In this document: in pieces, positions 43,037 to 52,524 of the stretch | How the letters are laid out: each line of letters opens with the position of its first letter | Numbering within the stretch: position 1 is the first letter of the stretch | DNA from: Oerskovia sp042887685 | GTDB taxonomy: Bacteria > Actinomycetota > Actinomycetes > Actinomycetales > Cellulomonadaceae | Reading direction: 5' to 3' | NCBI RefSeq assembly: GCF_042887685.1 | Contig: NZ_JBHVOS010000001.1 | Location: 232,885 to 296,884, forward strand | Length of the DNA: 64,000 nt | The notes under the pieces: generated by a model | Databases searched by the model: none | What the model was told of the DNA's origin: nothing | What the model saw: the letters and a program-made list of their open reading frames with translations, nothing else | Made by a program: the position numbers and the translations under genes

Positions 43037-44508
43037 CAGAGGTCCCCGTCGCGCTGCTGCTGGTCCTCGCGGTCGTCGGGGTCGTCCTCGCGGGGGCGCT
43101 CGGCGCGGGCGAGGCGGCGGTCATGCGGGTCACCCGGGCGGCGGTGGGTGAGGCGGCCGCGGAGGTCGAGGGTGCCACGACCGGCCCGCACGGCGGTGGG
43201 GCGGCCGGTCCGCTGCCGCCGCGCGTGGTCCGGGTGCGCCGGGTCCAGGCGCTGACCGAGGACCCCCCGCACACCGCGGCGTCGCTCGCGTTCCTGCGCG
43301 TGGTCGCCGAGATGCTGGCGGCCGCCTGCGTGACGCTGCTCGTCCTGGCCTGGCTCGACGACTGGTGGCAGGCGCTGCTCGTGGCCCTGCTGTTCGCGGT
43401 CCTCGTCGCGCTGGGCTTCGCGCGGGTCGCGCCGCGCGCGCTCGGGCGCCAGCACCCGGTGAGGGTGCTCCTGGCGCTCTCGGGGATCCTGAGGCCCGCG
43501 GTCGCCCTGACGGGCTGGCTGGTGCGTGTCACGGCCTCGCGGGACGAGGCCGACGGGCCGTACGAGCGCGAGCTGCGGGACATGGTCGACCGCGTCAACG
43601 AGTCCGAGATCATCGAGGAGGAGGAGCGCGAGATGATCCGCTCCGTCTTCGAGCTCGGCGACACCCTCACGCGCGAGGTCATGGTGCCCCGCACCGACAT
43701 GATCACGACCCCCGCGTCGACGCCCCTGTCCAAGGCGCTCGCCCTGTTCCTGCGCTCCGGGTTCTCGCGGCTGCCCGTCACGGGGACGTCGGTCGACGAC
43801 CTCGTGGGCGTCGTCTACTTCAAGGACGTCGTCAAGGTCGTGCACGAGTCGCCCGAGGCGGCGTCGCGACGCGTCGAGGAGGTGGCCCGGCCGGCGATCT
43901 TCGTGCCCGAGTCCAAGCCGGTCGACGACCTCCTGCGCGAGATGCAGGCCTCGTCGTCGCACATCGCGATGGTGGTCGACGAGTACGGGGGCGTCGCGGG
44001 CCTCGTGACGATCGAGGACGCGCTCGAGGAGATCGTCGGGGAGCTGACGGACGAGCACGACCGGTCCGGGCCCGAGGTCGAGGACCTGGGCGACGGGACC
44101 TTCCGGGTGCCCGCGCGTCTGCCCCTCGACGAGCTCGGAGAGCTCTTCGACCGCGACATCGAGGACGACGACGTCGATACCGTCGGGGGCCTGCTGTCCA
44201 AGGCTCTCGGCAAGGTCCCGCTGCCCGGGTCGACCGCGGAGGCCCAGGGCGTGCACATGACGGGCGAACGGGTCGAGGGACGCCGCAAGCAGCTCGCGAC
44301 CGTGCTCGTGAGCGCCGTCGCCGCCGACCGCGAGGACCCGGACGACCCCGAGGCGTCGTCGAGCGGCGACCGGCGTGAACCCACCGAGCCGCACGAGCGC
44401 GGCCACCGAGACCACCAGACGACCACCGAGCGCGCGGAGCGTGCCGGGCGGACCAGTGACACCCCGCGTCGAGCGGGAGAGTCGAACGAGAGAGAAGCAC
44501 ACCGGTGA
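43033..44508 (+). CDS. CNNM/CBS-domain transporter-associated protein (HlyC/CorC type)
   Basis: A 491-residue protein. The N-terminal membrane part (about 1-165, three to four helices) is a shortened DUF21/CNNM domain. A linker NESEIIEEEEREMIRSVFELG leads to two CBS domains (VMVPRTDM, then SRLPVTG and VVYFKDVV; VDEYGGVAGLVTIEDALEEI), then a CorC/HlyC C-terminal domain (FRVPARLPLDEL). These proteins are implicated in Mg2+ or Co2+ extrusion. The last 60 residues are a polar Glu/Arg/Thr tail. Overlaps era by four bases. Confidence 0.92.
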   Translation: MTEVPVALLLVLAVVGVVLAGALGAGEAAVMRVTRAAVGEAAAEVEGATTGPHGGGAAGPLPPRVVRVRRVQALTEDPPHTAASLAFLRVVAEMLAAACVTLLVLAWLDDWWQALLVALLFAVLVALGFARVAPRALGRQHPVRVLLALSGILRPAVALTGWLVRVTASRDEADGPYERELRDMVDRVNESEIIEEEEREMIRSVFELGDTLTREVMVPRTDMITTPASTPLSKALALFLRSGFSRLPVTGTSVDDLVGVVYFKDVVKVVHESPEAASRRVEEVARPAIFVPESKPVDDLLREMQASSSHIAMVVDEYGGVAGLVTIEDALEEIVGELTDEHDRSGPEVEDLGDGTFRVPARLPLDELGELFDRDIEDDDVDTVGGLLSKALGKVPLPGSTAEAQGVHMTGERVEGRRKQLATVLVSAVAADREDPDDPEASSSGDRREPTEPHERGHRDHQTTTERAERAGRTSDTPRRAGESNEREAHR

Positions 44509-45452
44509 CCCAGAACGACCACGCAGCAGCAGAGCACAAGGCCGGCTTCGCGTGCTTCGTCGGACGGCCCAACGCGGGCAAGTCCACGCTCACGAACGCC
44601 CTGGTCGGGCAGAAGGTCGCGATCACGTCCGGGCGACCGCAGACGACCCGCCACACGATCCGTGGCATCGTGCACCGCCCCGACGCGCAGCTCATCCTGG
44701 TGGACACGCCCGGGTTGCACCGTCCGCGCACGCTCCTCGGGGAGCGCCTCAACGACCTGGTCCGCGAGACCCTCGCGCAGGTCGACGTCATCGCGTTCTG
44801 CCTCCCGGCGGACCAGAAGGTCGGGCCGGGGGACAAGTACATCGCGGCCCAGCTGGCGGACCTGATGAAGGGTCGTCGACCCACCCCGGTCGTCGCGGTC
44901 GTGACCAAGGCGGACCTGGTGGACCGCGAGACCTTGACGAAGCACCTCCTCGCGGTGGACCAGCTCGGTGCGTGGCAGGACATCGTGCCCGTCTCGGCCA
45001 AGGACGGCTTCCAGGTCGAGACGCTGGAGGAGGTGCTGATCAAGCACCTGCCGCCGGGCCCGGAGCTGTACCCCGGCGGCGAGCTGACCGACGAGCCCGA
45101 GGCCGTGATGGTCGCCGAGCTCGTCCGCGAGGCCGCCCTGGAGGGCGTGCGCGACGAGCTGCCGCACAGCCTTGCCGTGGTCGTCGACGAGATCGTCCCG
45201 CGCGAGGGGTCCGGGAACCCGGAGACCGGTCGGCCGCCGCTCCTGGACGTGCGGGTCAACCTCTTCGTGGAGCGCGACAGCCAGAAGGCGATCATCATCG
45301 GGCGGGGCGGTTCGCGGTTGCGCCACGTCGGGACGGAGGCCCGCAAGGGCATCGAGGCGCTGCTCGGTGCGCGCGTGTACCTCGACCTGCACGTCAAGGT
45401 CGCCAAGGACTGGCAGCGCGACCCCAAGCAGCTGCGCCGGCTCGGGTTCTAG
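44505..45452 (+). CDS. era: GTPase Era
   Basis: A 315-residue GTPase for 30S assembly. G1 GRPNAGKSTL, G3 DTPGLHRPR, G4 TKADLV and G5 VSAKDG are all present. The C-terminal KH domain includes SQKAIIIGRGGSRLRHVGTE. Ends with RRLGF. The GTG overlaps the preceding stop; the phoH-ybeY-corC-like-era genes form one coupled operon. Confidence 0.96.
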   Translation: MTQNDHAAAEHKAGFACFVGRPNAGKSTLTNALVGQKVAITSGRPQTTRHTIRGIVHRPDAQLILVDTPGLHRPRTLLGERLNDLVRETLAQVDVIAFCLPADQKVGPGDKYIAAQLADLMKGRRPTPVVAVVTKADLVDRETLTKHLLAVDQLGAWQDIVPVSAKDGFQVETLEEVLIKHLPPGPELYPGGELTDEPEAVMVAELVREAALEGVRDELPHSLAVVVDEIVPREGSGNPETGRPPLLDVRVNLFVERDSQKAIIIGRGGSRLRHVGTEARKGIEALLGARVYLDLHVKVAKDWQRDPKQLRRLGF

Positions 45453-45509
45453 GGTGCGCCCCCGTCCGGTGTCGGGTCGTTCCCAGGGCGGGCGGCCCCG
45501 TCCGCGCGA

Positions 45510-45515
45510 GACGAT
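45510..45515 (+). promoter_or_regulatory. -10 element of the hydrolase gene
   Basis: GACGAT six bases before the GTG at 45522; no ribosome binding site between. Confidence 0.4.
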
Positions 45516-45521
45516 GCCGTC

Positions 45522-47066
45522 GTGATCTTCCGTACCGCGGCGACGAGCGCCGCCCTCGCGATCGGTCTTGCCCTGGTGGGGGCCGTCACCGGACCCCAGT
45601 GGTCCCCCGTGCCGGTCACCGACCATCTCGAGCCCACGACGTCGGACACGACGATCGGCGGTCAGGGGCCCGACGTCCAGCCGGTGGGGACCTACGAGGT
45701 CACGGAGACCCCGGTCGTCATCAGGCTCGACGGGACGAGCGTCGACGGGATCGTGCGCGAGCCGGTCGACGCCCCGGACGGGCGACCCGGGGTGGTGTTC
45801 CTCCACGGCGCCGGGACGGGGGCGGCCGACGAGGCGTTCGTCGACATCGCGACCGAGATGGCGAGCGCCGGCGTCGTGACGCTCGTGCCCTCCAAGCGGC
45901 TCGACACCTACACGACGCGGCACCGCGACTACGTCGACATGGCGGCCGACTACCAGCACTCGGTGGATCTCCTGCGGACCCGGCCCTCGGTGGACCCGGA
46001 CGAGGTGGGGCTGTACGCCGAGTCGGAGGGCACGTGGATCGCGCCGGTCCTGGTGGACCAGGATCCCGACGTGTCCTTCCTGGTCATGGTCTCGGCGCCC
46101 GTGGTGCCGCCACGGCAGCAGGCGGGCTTCGCGGTCGACTCCTACCTGCGCAACACGGGCGTGCCGCAGGGCGTCTTCCGGGCGATCCCGCGGGCCGTGG
46201 GCATGGAGATGCCGGGGGGAGGGTTCGAGTACGCGGACTTCGACGTCACGCCCTACCTGTCGCGCCTCGACGTCCCGACCCTCGTCGTCTACGGCACGGC
46301 GGACCCGTCGATGCCGATCGAGCAGGGCGCGCTGCGCATCATCGCGGAGGCGGGTGCGAACGGGAACCACGACGTGACGGTGCGCTACTACGAGGGCGCG
46401 AACCACGGGATCAAGATCGACGACGTCCTCGTGCCGGAGTTCGCGCGCGACGTCTCGGCGTGGGTCCAGGGGCTCCCGGGCACGGCGGGCGCCGCCCCGA
46501 CGGTGGCGGGCGGCCAGCCGAACCAGCTCTACCTCGCCTCCGCGGTGCCCAACCCCCGGTGGTACGGGAACGGGGACATCGTCATCGGGTTCGTGATCGT
46601 GGGTGGCGTGCTCCTCGTCGTAGGTCCGCTCGTGTGGCTCGTGACAGGGACGGTGCGCCGGATGCGTCGGGCACCGCGCTCGCCGGGTCGGCTCGCACCC
46701 GGGCTGCGGTGGCCGCTCGTAGGGCTCGCGGTCGGGTCCGTCGCGACCATGGTGGGCCTCGTGGTGTACCTGGTCTCGGTCGCGAGGCTCGCGCTCGACT
46801 ACCGGACGGACGCGTGGGTGGTCCAGGGCGGGTGGGTCGCCGTGCGTCTCCTGGGGCTGGCGACCGTCGTGGCCGCGGCGTTCATCATCAACCGCCTGTC
46901 GGACCTGCGGACGGCGCACAAGGCGGTCGACGCCTCGGGCGAGGGTGTCGTGGTGCGGCCGGCGACCGGTGTCGGCGCCCGCACGACGTTGTGGGCGACC
47001 GTCGCCGGCTCGACGATCCTGCTCGTGACGCTCGCCTACTGGGGCGTGTACCAGCTCGGCATCTGA
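45522..47066 (+). CDS. Membrane-linked alpha/beta hydrolase
   Basis: A 514-residue protein. An N-terminal hydrophobic segment (ATSAALAIGLALVGAV) precedes an alpha/beta hydrolase domain (about 45-330): VVFLHGAGTG (oxyanion region), GLYAESEGTWIA (nucleophile elbow, with Ala in place of the first Gly of GxSxG), YGTADPSMPIE (Asp) and GANHG (His). The C-terminal 170 residues have about four membrane helices. The hydrolase domain should face outside. The closest type is dienelactone-hydrolase-like; substrate unknown. First gene of an uncharacterised group between era and leuA. Confidence 0.85.
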   Translation: MIFRTAATSAALAIGLALVGAVTGPQWSPVPVTDHLEPTTSDTTIGGQGPDVQPVGTYEVTETPVVIRLDGTSVDGIVREPVDAPDGRPGVVFLHGAGTGAADEAFVDIATEMASAGVVTLVPSKRLDTYTTRHRDYVDMAADYQHSVDLLRTRPSVDPDEVGLYAESEGTWIAPVLVDQDPDVSFLVMVSAPVVPPRQQAGFAVDSYLRNTGVPQGVFRAIPRAVGMEMPGGGFEYADFDVTPYLSRLDVPTLVVYGTADPSMPIEQGALRIIAEAGANGNHDVTVRYYEGANHGIKIDDVLVPEFARDVSAWVQGLPGTAGAAPTVAGGQPNQLYLASAVPNPRWYGNGDIVIGFVIVGGVLLVVGPLVWLVTGTVRRMRRAPRSPGRLAPGLRWPLVGLAVGSVATMVGLVVYLVSVARLALDYRTDAWVVQGGWVAVRLLGLATVVAAAFIINRLSDLRTAHKAVDASGEGVVVRPATGVGARTTLWATVAGSTILLVTLAYWGVYQLGI

Positions 47067-47089
47067 CGCCCGCCGTCGTCGCCGACCTC

Positions 47090-47095
47090 TAGGGT
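47090..47095 (+). promoter_or_regulatory. -10 element of the first propeller gene
   Basis: TAGGGT six bases before the ATG at 47102; leaderless arrangement. Confidence 0.5.
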
Positions 47096-47101
47096 CTTCG
47101 C

Positions 47102-48688
47102 ATGGGACGACGGTCGCGGGACTCGAGGGGTTCGCTCGTGCGTGTGCTCGCGATCGAGGAGGTCGACGACCTGGGGGAGCCGGGGCCGTCCGGCCCGCCG
47201 GTCCACGGCTCGGCGCCCGACGGCGGAGCGCACGCCCCGAGGGCGGGCGACGGTCAGGCGTCGCGAGGCTCGGCCGGGGACGAGCCGCCCCCCGAGGAGA
47301 GGCCCGCACGTCGGCCCTGGTCGCGCCGGACCCGTGTCCTCGTGGTGGCCGGGGCCGCGGTGGTCGCTCTCCTCGTCGTCGGAGGCTTCGTCCGTGGCTC
47401 GATGAACGAGTCCGCGCGCATCGAGCGGGTCGTGGCCGCCGGGGGGCTCAGGCCGCTGGGTCCGGACGCGAGCGTCGTGTGGCGGATCGAGCCGGGTGCG
47501 GTCGGGGCGGGCGAGTCGGAGACCTGGCTGTCCCGTCCTGTCGTGGTCGACGGGACCGTCGTGCTGGCGGGGCCCGACGTGATGGCTCTCGACCCGGCGA
47601 CGGGCGAAGAGCTGTGGCGAGCCCCGTCCCCGTTCGGGTCGGTGGTGCCGGGGACGAAGCGGACCGACTGCTCGGGCAGCGGCCCGTGGCCGAGTGCGTC
47701 GGGGCCGCTGATCTGTACGACGTCGGTGCAGCGGCAGACCTCGTTCCTCGGCGAGACGGCCGCCGAGGAACGTCTCGTCGGCCTCGAGGTGCTCGACGCG
47801 ACCACCGGTGAGGTCACGGCCTCCCACGTGTTCGAGGACGGGACCCTCGGGGCGAGCGTCCTCGACGACGGGGTGGCCACGGCGCGGTGGGGGACGGGCG
47901 ACCAGGTCGTGGTGGACCTGCGGGACATGACCACGGGGGAGCTGCGCTGGACGACGGAGATCGCGGCGGTCCGCGACCGGAGCGGTGAGTACGGCGACCA
48001 GCTGGGACTGTGGGGAGTCGGGGACCTGCTCTTCCTGGACGCTGCGGGCACCAGCACGACCCTCGATGCCGAGGGGAACGTGGAGCCCGAGGGCGCGCGC
48101 GACTCGTGGACCACGGTGCTGGGGGACGGCCGGTCGGTCGTCCACCGGATCGACGGCACGTCGGCGGTCCTGGAACCCGACGGGAGCGAGGCTTTCGTGG
48201 CTCAGGGGCAGGTCCAGGAGTTCGGGGCGACCGACGGCACACCGGCAGGTGCTCTCCTCGTGACCGACGGTGGAGGAGTCATGGACACCTCCGGTGCGAT
48301 CGGCACGCCGCGGATGGCCGCGCTCGACCCCGAGACCGGTCGGACCCTGTGGGAGAGCGAGGGCACGCTCGACGCCCCGGTCGCCAGGGCGGGCGACGTC
48401 GGGATCCTGTCGGACGCCGGTCGCCTGCGTGCGGTCGACCTGCGGTCGGGAGCCCGGCTCTGGGAGGCCTCCGGTGTGCGGAGCTTCGCCTCGGCGCACA
48501 CCGACGGCACGGACCTCTACCTCGTCGAGAGCGGCCCGACCGGTGGGATGCGGCTCACGGCGATCGCCGTCGACTCGGGGCGCGAGGTGTGGGTGAAGGA
48601 CTTCGTGGACACCGCGGTCTGGGGGACCGGTGTCGGCGGGACGCTCGTGGTCGTGACCTCCGACGGCGGTGTGCTCGGCATCGGCTGA
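47102..48688 (+). CDS. Membrane-anchored PQQ-like beta-propeller protein 1
   Basis: A 528-residue protein: cytoplasmic N-terminus of about 80 residues (Gly/Pro/Glu-rich), one membrane helix (VLVVAGAAVVALLVVGGFV), then an extracellular beta-propeller. Blade motifs of the PQQ-like type recur, e.g. MALDPATGEELWRAPSP, DLRDMTTGELRWTT, ALDPETGRTLWES and AVDLRSGARLWEAS. No PQQ-binding or catalytic residues of dehydrogenases are recognised, so a structural or binding role is likelier. It has a close paralogue next door in the same orientation. Function unknown. Confidence 0.85.
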   Translation: MGRRSRDSRGSLVRVLAIEEVDDLGEPGPSGPPVHGSAPDGGAHAPRAGDGQASRGSAGDEPPPEERPARRPWSRRTRVLVVAGAAVVALLVVGGFVRGSMNESARIERVVAAGGLRPLGPDASVVWRIEPGAVGAGESETWLSRPVVVDGTVVLAGPDVMALDPATGEELWRAPSPFGSVVPGTKRTDCSGSGPWPSASGPLICTTSVQRQTSFLGETAAEERLVGLEVLDATTGEVTASHVFEDGTLGASVLDDGVATARWGTGDQVVVDLRDMTTGELRWTTEIAAVRDRSGEYGDQLGLWGVGDLLFLDAAGTSTTLDAEGNVEPEGARDSWTTVLGDGRSVVHRIDGTSAVLEPDGSEAFVAQGQVQEFGATDGTPAGALLVTDGGGVMDTSGAIGTPRMAALDPETGRTLWESEGTLDAPVARAGDVGILSDAGRLRAVDLRSGARLWEASGVRSFASAHTDGTDLYLVESGPTGGMRLTAIAVDSGREVWVKDFVDTAVWGTGVGGTLVVVTSDGGVLGIG

Positions 48689-48767
48689 CCTGTACCGGGG
48701 GCCTCGTGCGGCGTCTGCTGCGTGTCCTGGCGCCCCTTCTCGCCCCGCCCGGTCGAGGCATCGGGAC

Positions 48768-48773
48768 TACCGT
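48768..48773 (+). promoter_or_regulatory. -10 element of the second propeller gene
   Basis: TACCGT six bases before the GTG at 48780; used to choose that start. Confidence 0.45.
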
Positions 48774-48779
48774 GGAGAG

Positions 48780-50414
48780 GTGGCTCCACGACGTCGTGAG
48801 CATGATGCCCACGCCGTCGAGCTGGTCGAGGTGGCCGAGCTCGACGACGACTTCGACGTGGGGCAGACGGGGGCTACGGGGCGGACGACGGGGAGCGCTG
48901 GAGCGCACCCGCGAGGTGCCGATGCCGGACGGACGGGAGCAGGCTCGTCGACGGCCGGAGCCGGACGGGCGCCCCTCGGTACCGGGGCGGTCGGCGAGCA
49001 GGGCAGGACCAGAGGCCGGCGCGTCCGCCTGGTCCTCGCCGTGGTCCTCCTGGCGTGCGGAGCCGGGGCCTCGCTCGCGGTCGGGGCGGTCCTGGAACGG
49101 GCTCGTGCCGACCGGGTGGCCGCACAGGCCGGAGGGCTCTGGCCCGTCGCCTCCGAGCCGGCGAGCCTGTGGCGCGCCTCGACCGGGGAGGGGCCGCCCG
49201 CGGCCGTCGAGGGCCAGGTGGTGCTCACCGGGCCGGAAGGAACGGTGACGGCCCGGGACATCACCACGGGAGGCGAGCTGTGGACGGCGCGCCTCCCGCC
49301 CGGGACGACGACGTGCGGGCCGGATCTCCTCGACCCGGGCGTGCAGGGTTCGCCGCTCGTGTGCGTCACGGACCGGGGAGCGTCGGCGGGGGCCGGCCGG
49401 AGCGGCGACAGGTTCCCGTTCCTGGTGACGGTCCTGGACCAGGCCGGGCAGGTCGTCGGGTCCCGTGCCCTGACCGACGGCGTCGAGGCGGCGGTACCGC
49501 TCGCGGGAGGGCGCGTCGCGACGGCGGTCCTCGGGACGGACGGCGTCGTCGTCACGTGGGAGGGCGCGCTCGACGGTGCCGTCGAGCAGGTGCGCACCGT
49601 CGGCGTGACGCCGGCTCCCGTGGACGCGGTCGGGTCCACGGGCGCGGAGGGGGACTCCACGGCTCCCGTCGAGGACGTCGGTCTGGTCGCGGCGCGCGGG
49701 CTGCTGCACGTCCGTTCCGGCGAGGTGTCGGAGACCTTCGACGCGGCCGGAGAGCCGTCCGCAGAGTTCTCCAGCGTGCAGGCGCGTGGATGGTTGCAGG
49801 AGGGCAGCCTTCCGGGAGGTTCGTCGGCCAGGGTGGTCGACGACCGACGGACCGGGCAGGAGGACCGTGTGGACGTGGTCGGGCCGGACGGTCGGCGGAG
49901 GTTCAGCGTCGCCGGGGAGCCCTTCGTGCCCCAGGTCACCGACGACGGTCCTCCTCAGGTGCTCGTGGTCCGGATGCCCGGGTTCACCGGGTACGACGCG
50001 AGCACGGGGCACCGCCTGTGGCACCGGGAGGAGTGGCCCGAGGTCCTGTGGCTCCAGACGGACGACGTCGTCGTGGTGGAGTCGGGCTCGCGGTTGCTGG
50101 CGCTCGAGACGAGGACCGGCCGCGAGGTGTGGCAGCGCTGGTTGCCCACGGAGATCGTCCGGGTGTTCACCGACGGGGACTCCGTGCTGCTCGCCACGCT
50201 CGGCGACGAGCTCGGCGGGACGGGCGGTGCCTCGACGAGCGTGGTGTCCGTGAGCCTCTTCGACGGCCGCACCGAGTGGCGCATGACCCTCGACGGAGAC
50301 TACTACGAGGTCGTCTCCGCACAGGGGGTGCTGTTCGCCATGACCAGGACCGAGGTCGTGCGTCTGGGTCGTGGGACGCGGAGGTACAGAGTGGGAGACT
50401 TGAGCCATCGGTGA
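48780..50414 (+). CDS. Membrane-anchored PQQ-like beta-propeller protein 2
   Basis: A 544-residue paralogue of the preceding protein with the same plan: cytoplasmic N-terminus with an acidic AVELVEVAELDDDFDVG stretch, one membrane helix (LVLAVVLLACGAGASLAVGA at about 80-100) and an extracellular propeller with TARDITTGGELWTA, YDASTGHRLWHR and ALETRTGREVWQR blades. The N-terminal region before the helix is similar in spirit to the first protein (LAIEEVDDLGEPG). Gene duplication followed by divergence is the likely history. Function unknown. Confidence 0.83.
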   Translation: MAPRRREHDAHAVELVEVAELDDDFDVGQTGATGRTTGSAGAHPRGADAGRTGAGSSTAGAGRAPLGTGAVGEQGRTRGRRVRLVLAVVLLACGAGASLAVGAVLERARADRVAAQAGGLWPVASEPASLWRASTGEGPPAAVEGQVVLTGPEGTVTARDITTGGELWTARLPPGTTTCGPDLLDPGVQGSPLVCVTDRGASAGAGRSGDRFPFLVTVLDQAGQVVGSRALTDGVEAAVPLAGGRVATAVLGTDGVVVTWEGALDGAVEQVRTVGVTPAPVDAVGSTGAEGDSTAPVEDVGLVAARGLLHVRSGEVSETFDAAGEPSAEFSSVQARGWLQEGSLPGGSSARVVDDRRTGQEDRVDVVGPDGRRRFSVAGEPFVPQVTDDGPPQVLVVRMPGFTGYDASTGHRLWHREEWPEVLWLQTDDVVVVESGSRLLALETRTGREVWQRWLPTEIVRVFTDGDSVLLATLGDELGGTGGASTSVVSVSLFDGRTEWRMTLDGDYYEVVSAQGVLFAMTRTEVVRLGRGTRRYRVGDLSHR

Positions 50415-50501
50415 TCTACCGGTAGAAACTGACGGGGCCGTCGTGGCCTGATCCGGCGCTCGACCGACACCGAGCCCGGGGTGATCTGTAGGGAGAACGC
50501 G

Positions 50502-52514
50502 ATGACCAACGAGACCGACCCTGGGCCCGGCCCCGATCAGCAGCCACGGACTCCCGCCGGCGGGGCCGAGAAGGATCCGTCGTCCGACGGGTCCCTGAAG
50601 GTGTCCGCCCCGGAACCGGCGGGCGATACCGAGCAGACGCCGGGACCGGCAGCCGGGAGCAACCCGTTCGTCGGCATCCCCGTGAGCGACTACGTGCGGG
50701 ACGGCGTGGCGGCGTTGCTCCTCTTCGTCTCGCTGACCATGCCGTGGGACGCCGGGCACAAGGCGTCGGACAAGCTCGAGGTCGTCCTCGTCACGGTCGT
50801 CTCGCTCCTCTCGCTCGCCCTGCCGTACCTGGCACGGACCGGCGCGCTCCCGACGACGTGGACGGTGCACACGACCCGCCTCGCGCGCCTCGTCGCGAAC
50901 GCCCCGTACGTGCTCCTGGCCGCGGTCTACATTGTCCTGGACCTGGTGAACCGCTCGGTCGACAACGGGTGGGGCGGCGTCGGGACGGCGCTCTCGCTCG
51001 GTCTCGCAGGTGCGCTCCTGGCGGCCCAGCCGCGACAGGCCGAGCTCGGCCCGGTCGAGCAGGACGGGGCGGCGTCGCGACTCTGGTCGCTCGTCCTGAC
51101 GGTGATCGCCGGTGTGGCGGTCGTCGGCGCGCTGATCGCCTTCCTCCTCACCTTCTCCCTCGGGGTGCCCGTCTTGCTGGTGCTCCGGTTCCTTGTCGCC
51201 GGGGCCGTGACGGTGGCGCTCGTCGGATGGCCCGTCTGGGGGATCCTGCGCCGTGAGGAGGCCTGGCGTCTGGTGCTCGTGGGGCTGGGGGTCGCCCTCG
51301 TGGCCCTGTTCGTGCTCAACACCAGCAACCTGCTGGTCAGCTTCGACTCCTTCGCGCTCGGTCAGTTCGGGCTGCTGCTGGTACCGGCTGCGGCGGCGGC
51401 CGCGTCGTCTCCCGCCCTCGCCCGCACCACCGCCTCGTCGTCGCCCGTCTCGACCTGGGTCGCGGTCGCGGTGCACACGCTCGACCTCGTCGTCGTCGTC
51501 GCCCTCGGGACCGCGCTGTCCGGTGTCCTCACGCTCGCGGACGGCGGTCGGGGTTCGATCCTGATCCTGTCGATCGTGTTCGGGCTGCTCGCCGCGGGCG
51601 CCGCGTTCGTGGCCCGCCGTTCGCTCGCCCGCGACGCGGTGGCCGGGCGGACCCTCGCCCTGGGCGCGGCGGGCGTCGTCGCGATCCTCGGCATCGTGCT
51701 TCTCATCGTCGCGACGAACCAGCCGGGTGCGGGCTTCGGGACGTCGCTCCTCCTGCTGGCCTACGGGCTCCCGCTCCTCGTGGTCTTCGCGCTCACGGTC
51801 CCGGCCGAGGTCAGGACCCACTTCGCCGAGAACCGCCCGGCGTCTCCCGTCGGGGCCGACACCGCCCCGAGCGCATACGTCTGGCAGCCGCCTGCACCGC
51901 GCCCGGCGCGCCCCAAGCCTGCCAAGGAGCCCGTCGCGGGCCCGTACGGCAGCGGCAGCTATGCGACCGGACCGGACGGCTACGGCCCCGAGGCCGGCGA
52001 GCACGAGCCCGACCCGGTCGCGACCCCGTCGCGCCCCACGTCAGCCCAGGTGCCCGCGCAGGCCCAGCCGCAGCCCGTGCAGCAGGTCCGCTACCAGCCG
52101 AGCCAGGAACCGACGCAGCCCGTGCGGCAGGACCCTCCGACGCAGCAGGCCCGTCCGGTCGAGCAGTACCAGCCGACGCAGGTCCTGCCTGCCCAGGGCG
52201 GCTCGTCGTCGCACCCCGTGCAGCCGGTCGTGCCCGAGCGCTCGGGCTACGCGGCCCGCCCCGGCTACGCCGCTCAGTCGGTCGGGGACACCGCGGTCCT
52301 GCCTCCGTACCAGGACCCCCAGCCGGCCGGGTTCAGCGCTGCTCAGGCGCTGGACCCGTCCACGCCGCTCGAGGTGCTCGCGCAGATCGTCCAGGAGGCT
52401 CCGCACCTGCGTCCGCAGGTCGCGGCGAACCCGTCGACGTACCCCGCGCTGCTCGAGTGGCTCGGCAACCTGGGCGACCCCGCGGTCGACGCAGCACTGC
52501 GCTCGCGCCGCTGA
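50502..52514 (+). CDS. Multi-pass membrane protein with Gln/Pro linker and C-terminal LRV-like domain
   Basis: A 670-residue protein. Residues 1-60 are polar; about 65-440 hold some ten to eleven membrane helices; about 445-610 is a Pro/Gln/Ala-rich linker (PAQAQPQPVQQVRYQPSQE); the last 55 residues (ALDPSTPLEVLAQIVQEAPH onward, ending NLGDPAVDAALRSRR) resemble the variant leucine-rich repeat seen in actinobacterial membrane proteins. AGGGAGA lies upstream of the ATG. It may link an intramembrane process to a cytoplasmic partner; that is inference. Function unknown. Confidence 0.8.
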   Translation: MTNETDPGPGPDQQPRTPAGGAEKDPSSDGSLKVSAPEPAGDTEQTPGPAAGSNPFVGIPVSDYVRDGVAALLLFVSLTMPWDAGHKASDKLEVVLVTVVSLLSLALPYLARTGALPTTWTVHTTRLARLVANAPYVLLAAVYIVLDLVNRSVDNGWGGVGTALSLGLAGALLAAQPRQAELGPVEQDGAASRLWSLVLTVIAGVAVVGALIAFLLTFSLGVPVLLVLRFLVAGAVTVALVGWPVWGILRREEAWRLVLVGLGVALVALFVLNTSNLLVSFDSFALGQFGLLLVPAAAAAASSPALARTTASSSPVSTWVAVAVHTLDLVVVVALGTALSGVLTLADGGRGSILILSIVFGLLAAGAAFVARRSLARDAVAGRTLALGAAGVVAILGIVLLIVATNQPGAGFGTSLLLLAYGLPLLVVFALTVPAEVRTHFAENRPASPVGADTAPSAYVWQPPAPRPARPKPAKEPVAGPYGSGSYATGPDGYGPEAGEHEPDPVATPSRPTSAQVPAQAQPQPVQQVRYQPSQEPTQPVRQDPPTQQARPVEQYQPTQVLPAQGGSSSHPVQPVVPERSGYAARPGYAAQSVGDTAVLPPYQDPQPAGFSAAQALDPSTPLEVLAQIVQEAPHLRPQVAANPSTYPALLEWLGNLGDPAVDAALRSRR

Positions 52515-52524
52515 CCTCCCTGGT

